A DNA stretch of 64,000 bases, from positions 146,901 to 210,900 of the forward strand of contig JBAQMZ010000053.1 of the NCBI GenBank assembly GCA_049303315.1, read 5' to 3'. This document shows, one piece after another, positions 1-7,945 of the stretch (its first letter is position 1; each line of letters starts with the position of its first letter). Below the pieces are notes generated by a model, which saw only the letters and a list, made by a program, of their open reading frames with translations, was not told where the DNA came from and made no database searches. The position numbers and the translations under genes are program-made. This stretch comes from Methanoperedens sp049303315 (lineage in GTDB: Archaea > Halobacteriota > Methanosarcinia > Methanosarcinales > Methanoperedenaceae).

Positions 1-2
1 AA

Positions 3-350
3 GAAAAAGTCGAGCAACTATGTAATGATAAACCGAATATATTAGTTATTTATGAAAATTCTGGCTTTGATTTAGTGATACCTTTTATAGAGCAAAACCG
101 CATACGTGATTTAGTCAATAATTTAGACGAGACAGTGAATGAATTCTCACAATTAAGCGCTTTAGTAGTAATCTGGAGCTTTATGGGTACAGTAGGAGAG
201 AGCATAGAAGAAAAAGATAATTACATATTTTCGAAAAGAATGGAAGAGACTGGAGGAATTGCTAAATATATGTTAATTATCAAGAATCGCTATCCTTCCA
301 CTGCGAATTGTTTAACCTCGGAAGAAATCGAGTTAATAAAAAAGTTATAA
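3..350 (+). CDS. C-terminal part of an unrecognised protein, cut by window edge
   Basis: The frame is open from the first bases of the window to a TAA at 348-350, so about 115 codons of the 3' end of a gene are visible. A GTG at 75 could be mistaken for a start, but the frame runs back to base 3 without a stop, so I read it as 5'-truncated. The visible part looks soluble and helical, with a short hydrophobic stretch (SALVVIWSFMG), and ends in a charged helix. I recognise no family. Base composition is more AT-rich than mfnA downstream. A small ORF begins 15 bases after the stop and is probably on the same transcript. Confidence 0.6.
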   Translation, partial: EKVEQLCNDKPNILVIYENSGFDLVIPFIEQNRIRDLVNNLDETVNEFSQLSALVVIWSFMGTVGESIEEKDNYIFSKRMEETGGIAKYMLIIKNRYPSTANCLTSEEIELIKKL

Positions 351-365
351 TAGGAGAATTTAGGA

Positions 366-530
366 ATGGAACAGGAATATGCCCAAGTACCCACAAAAAT
401 GCGCCACCAAATACTCAAGAAAGTCTCTCATCTGAACACAGAAGTTGTAGCAAGAGCTGCCGTAGCTACTGGTGCCACTGGGAACACAGTAATATTCAGC
501 GTGCTTTCGAGTTACCTGTGCGACCTATAA
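366..530 (+). CDS. small hypothetical protein, 54 aa
   Basis: An ATG at 366 opens 54 codons ending in TAA at 528-530. An AGGAG-like ribosome site lies about 12 bases upstream, in the 15-base gap after the preceding gene, which suggests co-transcription. The product begins MEQEYAQVPT, has a basic helix (KMRHQILKKVSH) and an alanine/threonine-rich centre (VVARAAVATGATGNT), and ends in a short hydrophobic tail with one cysteine. It could be a small regulator or an antitoxin-like peptide, but I recognise no family. Support is the ribosome site, the operon position and protein-like composition only. Confidence 0.4.
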   Translation: MEQEYAQVPTKMRHQILKKVSHLNTEVVARAAVATGATGNTVIFSVLSSYLCDL

Positions 531-616
531 AGGTGTTAGGTAAGCTTTAGTAAGTACATATTTGGGTTCAACTTAAATCCGAACCCTTTATTAACATATA
601 TTTTGATGTTTAGCAC

Positions 617-1747
617 ATGAACCAGAAAGGGTGCCCGGAACATAAGGTAATGGCTTTACTGAAAAATGCCATGCGAAAAGACACTTCATACGAGAAAGTG
701 CTCTCAGCCATGTGCACAAGACCGCACCCGGTTGCAATAAAAGCCCATTTGCAATTCATCGAATCGAATATGGGGGATTTTGGCCTGTTCCCTGGAACAA
801 AGGAACTTGAAGAAAAAGTAATAAAAATGATGGGGGACATGCTGGGCGACAAAAACGCATGCGGTTACATCACAACAGGGGGCACCGAATCCAATATCCA
901 GGCGCTCCGGACTGCAAGGAACCTGTGTAAAAAAAAGCATCCGAATGTGGTCGTCCCGGCCTCGGCGCATTTCTCCTTTGATAAGATTGCCGACCTTCTC
1001 GGGATAGAGATAAGAAAAGCAGGGTTGGATAGCGAATTTAAAGTTGATATGGAATCCGCAGGGGCTCTTATTGATGACAATACGATAGCGCTTGTTGGGA
1101 TTGCAGGCTCGACGGAATTCGGGCAGATAGACCCGATAGATAAACTTGCAGAACTTGCCCTGTCAAATAACCTGTTCTTGCATGTGGATGCCGCTTTCGG
1201 GGGGTTTGTAATACCTTTCCTTGACAGGAAATACGATTTTGATTTTTCTGTAAAAGGAGTGACTTCGATAACAGCCGACCCTCATAAGATGGGTATGTCC
1301 ACGATTCCTGCCGGAGGTTTGCTATTCAAGGAAGAAGCCTGCCTGCTGCCTCTTGAAATAGATACACCCTACCTTACTATAAGGAAACAGCATTCACTGA
1401 CGGGTACGCGAAGCGGCGGGGCTGTGGCAGCCGCCTATGCTGTTATGATGCATCTTGGCATCGAAGGATACAGGGAAATCGTGGGCAGGTGCATGAAAAT
1501 GACAGGCAGGCTTGTTGAAGGGGCAAAAGAGTTCGGGGTGGAGCCTTTAATCGACCCGGTGATGAATATCGTGGCGCTGGATGTGCCGGAACTTGATGAA
1601 GTCAGGAAAATGCTGCGGGTGAAAGGATGGACAACATCCATAACAAGGACGCCGAGGGCTATGAGGTTGATAATAATGCCTCACCTTAGTGAGGAAGCCC
1701 TTGAACTGTTCATATCTGATTTAGGGGCATGCCTTAAAAAGATATGA
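617..1747 (+). CDS. mfnA: L-tyrosine decarboxylase MfnA (methanofuran biosynthesis)
   Basis: PLP-dependent group II decarboxylase of 376 residues, the usual length for archaeal MfnA. The family makes tyramine from tyrosine for the methanofuran side chain; some archaeal homologues decarboxylate aspartate for coenzyme A instead. Visible motifs are the TTGGTESN substrate/PLP segment near residue 86, the HVDAAFGG block with the PLP-nitrogen aspartate at D191, and the DPHKMGM motif with the Schiff-base lysine at K224. The ATG at 617 follows an AT-rich stretch with a TATA-like TTAACATATA about 20-30 bases upstream, so the leader is very short. The next gene starts 50 bases downstream on the same strand. 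The substrate (tyrosine or aspartate) cannot be settled from sequence alone. Confidence 0.9.
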   Translation: MNQKGCPEHKVMALLKNAMRKDTSYEKVLSAMCTRPHPVAIKAHLQFIESNMGDFGLFPGTKELEEKVIKMMGDMLGDKNACGYITTGGTESNIQALRTARNLCKKKHPNVVVPASAHFSFDKIADLLGIEIRKAGLDSEFKVDMESAGALIDDNTIALVGIAGSTEFGQIDPIDKLAELALSNNLFLHVDAAFGGFVIPFLDRKYDFDFSVKGVTSITADPHKMGMSTIPAGGLLFKEEACLLPLEIDTPYLTIRKQHSLTGTRSGGAVAAAYAVMMHLGIEGYREIVGRCMKMTGRLVEGAKEFGVEPLIDPVMNIVALDVPELDEVRKMLRVKGWTTSITRTPRAMRLIIMPHLSEEALELFISDLGACLKKI

Positions 1748-1796
1748 TAGCGGACAAACCCGATAGATATTTAACATAAATCAAAAATATACCTTT

Positions 1797-2810
1797 ATGA
1801 AATGTCCCACATGCAACGGGGATTGCATACAGCCGGCAGAAAAGGTACTGGATGAGATATTCGGGATGTATATGGCATGTAGTTCATGTCCCCCAGACCC
1901 GCGGTTTGATAAAAACGCTCCTTTTAATGAGATTCTGGATTCCGGCTCCGGGCGCTGCATGAAATGCGGCAGGAGGCATCTTGATTTCGTTATCGGGAAT
2001 GTCCTGACAATATTGAAAAGGACGGGATTATTCCCTGAAGATGCGGCGCTTCGGGAAGTCGGGACCCCGCTCATTGCTTTCGGGTTCAGGATACCATATC
2101 CTCCAAGGCTTGGCAGGAAAAGCCTTGTTCTTATTATGGATTCGATTACAGAAGAAGCGGCAGGGGAAATAGTCGAAAAAGTGCCGGAGATAAAAGGAGT
2201 GATTAAAAGAAAAGGCCTGCAATCCAGAAGCGTTGGAATATCGGACACGGACAGCACTCCCCATACCTATGAGCTGCTTGCCGGATGTGATATGAGATGT
2301 GATGTAATATCTTCATCCTTCGGTGAACTCTGCATTTATAAGAACCAGTCAAGGATACATATCGAGTTCAATAACACAAAAATCGGGAAAATGGAAGAGT
2401 TATACATTAAAGGGGAACTGGATGGCGCTTTTATAGTCGATGGATTTTGCGGTCCGGGCACGCTCGGGCTTTTGAGCGTTCTCGGGGGCGCAAAAAAAGT
2501 CATACTCAACGATGCATGGCTTCCCGCGCTAAAGAATGCTATCCTGAACATAAAAGTAAACTCAAAAATCCTCGGGGTAAAAATTGATTTTGAATTACAA
2601 GATTATGATAAACTTATCGGGGATGACCCCGTCCTCATGGCAACGGCAGAAGGTAATGCAAAAATCATGGTCTATCACGGGGATATCAGAAGACTTTACA
2701 ATGTGGTAAAAGAATGCGATACGTGCCTGATGGATACTTTCCCTTCTGTTGACCCCTCCGGATTTATCGCCGTATGCAGGGACATTGCCAGAAAGGTAGT
2801 TGTAATTTAA
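1797..2810 (+). CDS. zinc-ribbon protein with class I methyltransferase-like fold
   Basis: A 337-residue protein opening with CPTCNGDC and a second metal-type pair CMKCGRRHLD near residue 54, giving a four-cysteine zinc or Fe-S site. The C-terminal half has a Rossmann methyltransferase motif I (VDGFCGPGTLGLL, about residues 213-225) followed by the acidic strand-2 motif KKVILNDA. The NPPY-type catalytic motif of DNA/RNA amine methylases is not obvious; MDTFPSVDPSG sits at the expected motif IV position. SAM binding is inferred from the fold. The target is unknown; RNA or a cofactor is plausible given the ribbon. It overlaps the opposing gene at 2807 by four bases, tail to tail. Confidence 0.6.
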   Translation: MKCPTCNGDCIQPAEKVLDEIFGMYMACSSCPPDPRFDKNAPFNEILDSGSGRCMKCGRRHLDFVIGNVLTILKRTGLFPEDAALREVGTPLIAFGFRIPYPPRLGRKSLVLIMDSITEEAAGEIVEKVPEIKGVIKRKGLQSRSVGISDTDSTPHTYELLAGCDMRCDVISSSFGELCIYKNQSRIHIEFNNTKIGKMEELYIKGELDGAFIVDGFCGPGTLGLLSVLGGAKKVILNDAWLPALKNAILNIKVNSKILGVKIDFELQDYDKLIGDDPVLMATAEGNAKIMVYHGDIRRLYNVVKECDTCLMDTFPSVDPSGFIAVCRDIARKVVVI

Positions 2811-3853
2811 TCCTTGCAGCATACATGATTAAAAACTATCAGGCTTGTTGAATATTTAGCTTCATAATCATGCCCGTTAGCCTTAAGAAGCGATAAATAA
2901 TAATCCCGGATTTTCTGGATGGCTTTCTCGTTCTTATAATTGTGATAGACATTGATGCCATTATCCAGTATCTCTATCTTGTCTATGAACATCAGGGCTT
3001 CATCCACGTTCTTTAAAAGTTTTAAGAAATCAGCATGCGGAATACTTTCTATATGTTTTTTCGATATTGATTCGAACATCCCTCCATCGATGGGCGTATT
3101 GCCGGATAGAAGCTCTTCGTAATGGCCTCTATAAAGCGATACCATATTATAATTCACAGAACTATATATATCGATGAGAGCTCTCCAGAAATCTTCTTTT
3201 GACTTGAACTCGCTCATTGTGTCCTTTAAATAACCGAAATGTTTCATTGCAACAAGCGGCGCTGCCCCTTTTTCCCGGGACTTTAAATCAATACGAACGG
3301 TTGTTGCTCTCCTGTGCACCTGATCGATATCAAGACCTTTGTTAAAAGCCAGGAACATTACGACGAGTTGAGCCACGAACTCCCGATAAAATTCGTTATC
3401 TCCTGCTATTGAAACGGTGGCGGTGGTTGGATTAATATCATCCATACAGAAAAGGGATACTTTGCAGTTCCACCCGGATTCGCGGCTTAGCTCATTTATT
3501 TTCTTATCAAGTTCTGATATTGTGATGATTTTTAAAGGATCGAGCAGCTCATCAAATATTTCAGGGTCAAGAGGAATACTTCTTGTCCATTTAAGCATCC
3601 ATAAGAAAATCGGTGTGCTTATCATTACATTTCTACCTGATTCAATCGATTCTTCTCTTCCGGTCAATTCTTTTTTCTCGGCTCCAATCTTTGATAGCGC
3701 TTCGCTGACCTTCCCATATCTGCGAAGCGATACCTCGGTTATATCGATTGCATCCCTGATGGCTGCGCTCAGATTACCCTTGTGTTCTTCAATGAGGGAT
3801 TCAAGTTTTTTAAGATGAATCGGTTCAAGCGATATATTTTTCCTGACGACCAT
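2807..3853 (-). CDS. ribbon-helix-helix DNA-binding protein with long C-terminal domain
   Basis: 348 residues. The first ~45 (MVVRKNISLEP, then LIEEHKGNLSAAIRDAID) match the CopG/MetJ ribbon-helix-helix pattern: a short beta strand, then two helices with the G-N-S-A turn. The remaining ~300 residues are a soluble alpha/beta region I cannot place; PTTATVSIAGD and IDQVHRRATTVRIDL look structured rather than low complexity. A perfect 7-3-7 inverted repeat lies four bases upstream of the ATG, between a TATA-like TTTATTA and the start codon, so autoregulation is the natural inference. A sensory or effector role for the C-terminal domain is a guess. Confidence 0.6.
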   Translation of the reverse strand: MVVRKNISLEPIHLKKLESLIEEHKGNLSAAIRDAIDITEVSLRRYGKVSEALSKIGAEKKELTGREESIESGRNVMISTPIFLWMLKWTRSIPLDPEIFDELLDPLKIITISELDKKINELSRESGWNCKVSLFCMDDINPTTATVSIAGDNEFYREFVAQLVVMFLAFNKGLDIDQVHRRATTVRIDLKSREKGAAPLVAMKHFGYLKDTMSEFKSKEDFWRALIDIYSSVNYNMVSLYRGHYEELLSGNTPIDGGMFESISKKHIESIPHADFLKLLKNVDEALMFIDKIEILDNGINVYHNYKNEKAIQKIRDYYLSLLKANGHDYEAKYSTSLIVFNHVCCKD

Positions 3854-3856
3854 AAC

Positions 3857-3873
3857 GATACTACCATAGTATC
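3857..3873. promoter_or_regulatory. perfect palindrome at the start of the ribbon-helix-helix gene
   Basis: GATACTA-CCA-TAGTATC is a perfect 7-base inverted repeat with a 3-base spacer. It ends four bases before the start codon of the gene beginning at 3853, with a TATA-like TTTATTA about 15-20 bases upstream on the same strand. A dimeric ribbon-helix-helix protein bound here would block the transcription start. Operator function is inferred from symmetry and position. Confidence 0.6.
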
Positions 3874-3936
3874 AGTGGGTTACTTTCTAATAAATCTTTT
3901 CACATTTTGCAAATATTGGTGTTATCCTGGTGATAA

Positions 3937-3962
3937 TTTTTTCACAACATGGTTTTTATTAG
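3937..3962 (+). promoter_or_regulatory. TTCACA-N6-TATA promoter, single hexamer, plus strand
   Basis: TTCACA at 3941-3946 is followed exactly 12 bases later by TTTTTATT at 3953-3960. The geometry is identical to the promoters of the chemosensory island at 23-36 kb. The expected start lies roughly 25 bases beyond the box, at the 25-codon ORF 3986-4063. There is no second hexamer 11 bases upstream. Confidence 0.5.
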
Positions 3963-3985
3963 TGCTACTATAAAGGTTAATGTAG

Positions 3986-4063
3986 ATGATGAACCAACTG
4001 AAGGGGGGAGGAGCAGGTTGGGGCGGGTTGGGGAGTGGGTTCATTATCTTTACAATATGTTGA
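3986..4063 (+). CDS. 25-residue glycine-rich ORF inside a hairpin-forming segment
   Basis: Two consecutive ATGs (3986, 3989) open a short frame ending TGA at 4061-4063. The product begins MMNQLKGGG, has a glycine/tryptophan-rich middle and ends in a hydrophobic IIFTIC. The same DNA forms an imperfect 15-base-pair stem (3985-3999 with 4034-4048, one G-T and one mismatch) around a G-rich loop containing four runs of three or more G (4020-4039). It begins about 25 bases after the TATA box of the preceding promoter, so a leaderless mRNA or a small structured RNA are both possible. An AAGGT lies about nine bases before the first ATG. Translation is unproven. Confidence 0.35.
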   Translation: MMNQLKGGGAGWGGLGSGFIIFTIC

Positions 4064-4112
4064 TTTGATATCATCTATTACCTGATTTATTAATGGTCAT
4101 GGCATTACTGTT

Positions 4113-4319
4113 TTACCAGCCGCGCTCCAACCGGATCGCTTTTGGCTTGCACGCTGTTACGCAGGTGGTGCATCCGATGCAGAAACTTTTATCCACAACT
4201 TCTGCCACCTTCCTGCCATTTTTTTCTACAATCCTGTAGATTCTCGGACCTTTAGGACAAACCCTGATGCATTCTCCGCATCCGGTGCATTTTTCATCAT
4301 CAACGAATATCTCAATCAT
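4113..4319 (-). CDS. two-[4Fe-4S] ferredoxin
   Basis: 68 residues with two complete cluster motifs, CTGCGECIRVCP (C11, C14, C17, C21) and CIGCTTCVTACKP (C47, C50, C53, C57), typical of small bacterial-type ferredoxins that carry low-potential electrons in the cytoplasm. The frame stays open further upstream but there overlaps aroC, and the first in-frame methionine outside aroC is at 4319, so I start there. It diverges from aroC across a 49-base gap with one TATA-like element serving both directions. The physiological partner is unknown. Confidence 0.85.
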   Translation of the reverse strand: MIEIFVDDEKCTGCGECIRVCPKGPRIYRIVEKNGRKVAEVVDKSFCIGCTTCVTACKPKAIRLERGW

Positions 4320-4335
4320 AATTGTAATTCCAAGC

Positions 4336-4346
4336 ACATATATAAA
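4336..4346. promoter_or_regulatory. shared TATA element between ferredoxin and aroC
   Basis: ACATATATAAAC between the divergent ferredoxin (start 4319) and aroC (start 4369) reads as a TATA box both ways. It sits about 20-25 bases from each start codon, which would give leaderless or nearly leaderless transcripts. Neither start has a clear Shine-Dalgarno sequence. Dual use is inferred. Confidence 0.45.
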
Positions 4347-4368
4347 CAATAAAGATAAATAATAGCGC

Positions 4369-5466
4369 ATGGCTGGAAATACCTTTGGCACACTGTTTCG
4401 AATCACAACATGGGGCGAGAGCCACGGTCCCGGTGTGGGCGTGGTGATAGACGGATGCCCTGCGGGTCTTTTGCTTGATGAAACCGATATCCAGAAGGAG
4501 CTAAACCGAAGAAGACCGGGGCAGAGCGACATTACAACCCGGAGAAAAGAAGAGGATAAAGCAGAGATTTTGTCAGGCGTATTTTCAGGAAAAACAACTG
4601 GCGCGCCGATATCAATAATGGTCAAAAACCTGGACGTGGATTCAAGCAAATACGAAGAGCTCAAGAATACCCCGCGCCCAGGACATGCAGACCTTACCTA
4701 TGAATTGAAATACGGATTCCGTGATTGGCGCGGCGGAGGCAGGTCATCCGCAAGGGAAACCATCGGGCGCGTAGCCGCAGGCGCGGTCGCAAAGAAGCTC
4801 CTCTTACTCCGGGGCATTGAAGTTCTCGGTCATGTGGTCGAACTTGGGGGAATTCGCGCAAAACCCGTTAGTATCGAAGATGTCCGTGAAAATACGGAAA
4901 AAAACCCTGTGAGGTGCGCTGACATGGAAGCTGCTGTAGAGATGCAGGCTATGATTCATGCCGCAAGAAGCGAAGGGGATAGCGTGGGCGGGATAGTTGA
5001 GATAATAGGGACAGGTGTTCCTGCAGGGGTCGGGGAGCCTGTATTCGATAAGCTCAGCGCAGAGCTTGCGCGGGGATTGATGAGCATTGGCGCTGTAAAA
5101 GGTGTCGAGTTCGGGGCAGGGTTTAAATGTGCGCAGATGAAAGGGAGCCGTATGAACGATGCTATCGGGCTCAGGGATGATAAAATCAGGGCGCTAACCA
5201 ATAATGCAGGCGGGATGCTTGGAGGAATCAGTAACGGTGAGCCAATAATATGCAGGATAGCAGTGAAGCCCACGCCTTCCATATCGAAGGAGCAGCGTAC
5301 TGTTGATATTGGCACTATGAAAGACACAAAAATAAAAATCACAGGGAGACATGACCCCTCAATCCCGCCCCGCATTGTCCCGGTCGCGGAAGCCATGGTG
5401 GCGCTAGTGCTTGTTGACCAGATGATGAGAGGGGGATTCATAAACCCGGTTATCGGAGAAAAATAG
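4369..5466 (+). CDS. aroC: chorismate synthase
   Basis: 365 residues, normal family length. It converts EPSP to chorismate using reduced flavin, the last common step of aromatic synthesis. Signatures are WGESHGPGVGVVIDG at the N-terminus, RRRPGQSDITT near residue 47 and FRDWRGGGRSSARET near residue 119. It is first of a tight run: sepS begins six bases after the TAG stop, then shikimate kinase and chorismate mutase overlap. The start at 4369 has no ribosome site and follows a TATA box by about 25 bases, suggesting a leaderless message. The TAG here is a genuine terminator, which bears on the amber codon at 63168. Confidence 0.97.
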   Translation: MAGNTFGTLFRITTWGESHGPGVGVVIDGCPAGLLLDETDIQKELNRRRPGQSDITTRRKEEDKAEILSGVFSGKTTGAPISIMVKNLDVDSSKYEELKNTPRPGHADLTYELKYGFRDWRGGGRSSARETIGRVAAGAVAKKLLLLRGIEVLGHVVELGGIRAKPVSIEDVRENTEKNPVRCADMEAAVEMQAMIHAARSEGDSVGGIVEIIGTGVPAGVGEPVFDKLSAELARGLMSIGAVKGVEFGAGFKCAQMKGSRMNDAIGLRDDKIRALTNNAGGMLGGISNGEPIICRIAVKPTPSISKEQRTVDIGTMKDTKIKITGRHDPSIPPRIVPVAEAMVALVLVDQMMRGGFINPVIGEK

Positions 5467-5471
5467 AAATT

Positions 5472-7085
5472 ATGAAATTCAATCCTGACGAAATTAAAGA
5501 AGCAACAAAGGCTGACTTTGACGCAGCATGGAATGCAGGGAAAAAATACGTTTCCAGTCCGGGAATTAATGAAAAATATCCGCGTGCGTCGTTGAAATAC
5601 GGTAAACCGCATCCGGTTTTTGACACCATCCAGCGCCTTCGTGACACCTATATGCGCCTCGGTTTTGAAGAATTCATGAACCCTATCATCGTGGAAGACA
5701 GGGATATCCACAAACAATTCGGATACGAGGCGCTTGCAGTCCTTGACCGCTGCTTCTATGTCGGCGGGCTTCCGCGGCCGAATGTCGGGATATCCGATGA
5801 AAGGATAGAAGAGATAAAAACCATCCTGGGGGATATCACCGGCGAAGGAATCGAGAAGATAAGGCAGATATTTCATTCATACAAGAAAGGCGAGATAGAA
5901 GGGGATGACCTTGTGCCTGAGATTGCATCGGAATTGAAAGTCCCGGATTCAAAAGTTGCTGTAATGATAGACCATGTATTCCCTGAGTTCAAATCCCTTG
6001 TTCCCGTGTGCTCCCAGAATACCCTGAGAAGCCACATGACCTCCGGCTGGTTCATAAGCCTTGGAGAAATGATCGATTATCGAAAAACGCCCCTTAAACT
6101 ATTTTCCGTGGACAGGTGCTTCCGCCGCGAGCAGGCTGAGGACGCCACGCGCCTTATGGCTTATTATTCGGCATCCTGCGTTATAATGGATGAGAATGTG
6201 AGCGTGGACGACGGAAAAGCTGTGGCTGCGGGTCTTCTATCGCAGTTTGGTTTTTCGAATTTCACCTTCAGGCCTGATGAAAAACGCAGCAAGTATTATG
6301 TGCCTGATACGCAGACCGAGGTGTTTGCATACCATCCGAAACTTGTGGGTTCAAAGACAAAATACAAGGACGGCTGGGTTGAAGTTGCCACGTTCGGGAT
6401 ATACTCGCCTTCTGCGCTTTCGCAGTACAATATCCCTTACCCTGTGATGAACCTGGGAATGGGCGTGGAGCGGCTTGCGATGATACTGCACGACTCAACT
6501 GATGTCCGCGCACTCACGTATCCGCAGTTCCAGTATAAGACTGGCTGGGTTATGTCGGATAGCGAAATTGCTGCTATGATTTATGTCGAGGATGCGCCCG
6601 TGACAGAAACGGGGAAGAAGATTCAAGAAGCCATCGTAAAGACGTGCGAGCAATACGGAAATACACCGAGCCCCTGCGAGTTCATTGCATGGGAAGGGCA
6701 GTTGTTTGATAAGAATATCAGGGTCAAAGTCATTGAGCCTGAGGAGAATACGAAGCTCTGCGGTCCTGCTGCGATGAATGAGATTATTTCCCACAAAAAC
6801 GATATCCTTGGGCTGCCCAGGACTTCGCGGTGGGATGAGGCATTCAAGAACGGCGTAACTTCGGGTATCCGGTATATCGATGCCTTCGCCGCGCGCTCTG
6901 CTAAAGAGATAGAGGATGCTGTAAGGAATGGCAGCGGTTCTGAAACGAGAGTGAGGATAATCAAAGTGCCGTCCGAGATAAATATCAGGATTGACCCGAT
7001 AGCCCAGCGGTATATAACCGGAAACAAGAAAAAGATTGATACGAGAGGGCCTGTTTTTACGACTGTCAAAATGGAAATATTATGA
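5472..7085 (+). CDS. sepS: O-phosphoseryl-tRNA(Cys) synthetase (SepRS)
   Basis: 537 residues. SepRS charges tRNA-Cys with O-phosphoserine, which SepCysS then converts to Cys-tRNA; the route is typical of methanogens and a few relatives. Class II synthetase signatures are visible: motif 2 around FSVDRCFRREQAEDATRL and motif 3 GMGVERLAMIL. The N-terminus (MKFNPDEIKEATKADFDAAW) and KYPRASLKYGKPHP are characteristic of the SepRS family. It lies six bases after aroC and its last four bases overlap the shikimate kinase start (ATGA), so it is embedded in an aromatic amino acid operon. No sepcysS is in the window. Confidence 0.93.
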   Translation: MKFNPDEIKEATKADFDAAWNAGKKYVSSPGINEKYPRASLKYGKPHPVFDTIQRLRDTYMRLGFEEFMNPIIVEDRDIHKQFGYEALAVLDRCFYVGGLPRPNVGISDERIEEIKTILGDITGEGIEKIRQIFHSYKKGEIEGDDLVPEIASELKVPDSKVAVMIDHVFPEFKSLVPVCSQNTLRSHMTSGWFISLGEMIDYRKTPLKLFSVDRCFRREQAEDATRLMAYYSASCVIMDENVSVDDGKAVAAGLLSQFGFSNFTFRPDEKRSKYYVPDTQTEVFAYHPKLVGSKTKYKDGWVEVATFGIYSPSALSQYNIPYPVMNLGMGVERLAMILHDSTDVRALTYPQFQYKTGWVMSDSEIAAMIYVEDAPVTETGKKIQEAIVKTCEQYGNTPSPCEFIAWEGQLFDKNIRVKVIEPEENTKLCGPAAMNEIISHKNDILGLPRTSRWDEAFKNGVTSGIRYIDAFAARSAKEIEDAVRNGSGSETRVRIIKVPSEINIRIDPIAQRYITGNKKKIDTRGPVFTTVKMEIL

Positions 7086-7945
7086 AGCAATCAGGATACG
7101 CCTGCGCATACGGGGCAGGCACGATAATCAATGCAATCGCCACATGGAAAGGAGCGGCATTTGGCATTGACCTGAAAACAGAAGCGGAAGTTATACTGAC
7201 TGATGATAAAAAAATTCATGGGTATATCGAAGAGGGAGGAGATACAACACTTATCGAGCGATGTGTAGAGCTGACTCTTTCGCGCTTTAGCTCAACATCT
7301 GGTGCAAAAGTTGCGACAAAAAGCCAGATTCCCATAGCAAGCGGGCTTAAAAGTTCAAGCGCGGCTGCCAATGCCACTGTGCTTGCGACCCTTGATGCGC
7401 TTGGCGAGACACTTTCGCCTCTTGAGGCTGTTAAAATAGGCGTCCATGCGGCGCTGGATGCAAAAGTAACAATTACGGGCGCTTTCGATGACGCCTGCGC
7501 CTCCATGCTGGGCGGGTTTGTGATTACGGATAACAAGAAAATGGAGCTTATCAGCAGGGTGGAGCGCGACTCGGAAGTGCTAATCCTTGCGCCCGAAAAA
7601 AAGGTATTTAGCTCTGCAACCAACGTGGGGCGCTCAAGGCTCATAGGAAAATGGGTTGAGCTTGCGTATAAAGAAGCCCTTGCCGGGAATTTCGAAAAAG
7701 CCATGACGCTTAACGGATTCCTCTACTGCGCCGCGCTTGGCTTCAGCACCGAGCCCATGATGGCTGCGCTTGAGGCGGGCATTGAGGGCGTGAGCCTGTC
7801 TGGTACAGGGCCGGCTTATACCGCGCTTGGAAGCCCTGAGCTTCTTGATAAGCTTGAGCCCGTGTGGGGCAGGATGGGCGGAAAAGTGATAAGGACTAAG
7901 GTAATAAATACGGGGATTAATATAGGTGGAAAAACATGCCGCTAA
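7082..7945 (+). CDS. aroK: archaeal (GHMP-type) shikimate kinase
   Basis: 287 residues of the GHMP kinase superfamily, the archaeal replacement for bacterial P-loop shikimate kinase. It phosphorylates shikimate to shikimate 3-phosphate. The nucleotide-binding motif IASGLKSSSAAANA lies near residue 88. The end carries the glycine-rich GVSLSGTGPAYTALG typical of the superfamily. The start overlaps the end of sepS by four bases and the gene overlaps chorismate mutase by ten, so translation is probably coupled. Family assignment rests on the motif and on the neighbouring aroC and chorismate mutase. Confidence 0.93.
   Translation: MKQSGYACAYGAGTIINAIATWKGAAFGIDLKTEAEVILTDDKKIHGYIEEGGDTTLIERCVELTLSRFSSTSGAKVATKSQIPIASGLKSSSAAANATVLATLDALGETLSPLEAVKIGVHAALDAKVTITGAFDDACASMLGGFVITDNKKMELISRVERDSEVLILAPEKKVFSSATNVGRSRLIGKWVELAYKEALAGNFEKAMTLNGFLYCAALGFSTEPMMAALEAGIEGVSLSGTGPAYTALGSPELLDKLEPVWGRMGGKVIRTKVINTGINIGGKTCR

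Noticed and set aside
4320..4664. Upstream extension of the ferredoxin frame
   Set aside because: It runs antisense into aroC; the first methionine outside aroC gives a normal 68-residue ferredoxin after a TATA box.
4956..5876. 306-codon frame opposite aroC and sepS
   Set aside because: It crosses the aroC/sepS junction antisense and lacks recognisable domains; both sense genes are certain.
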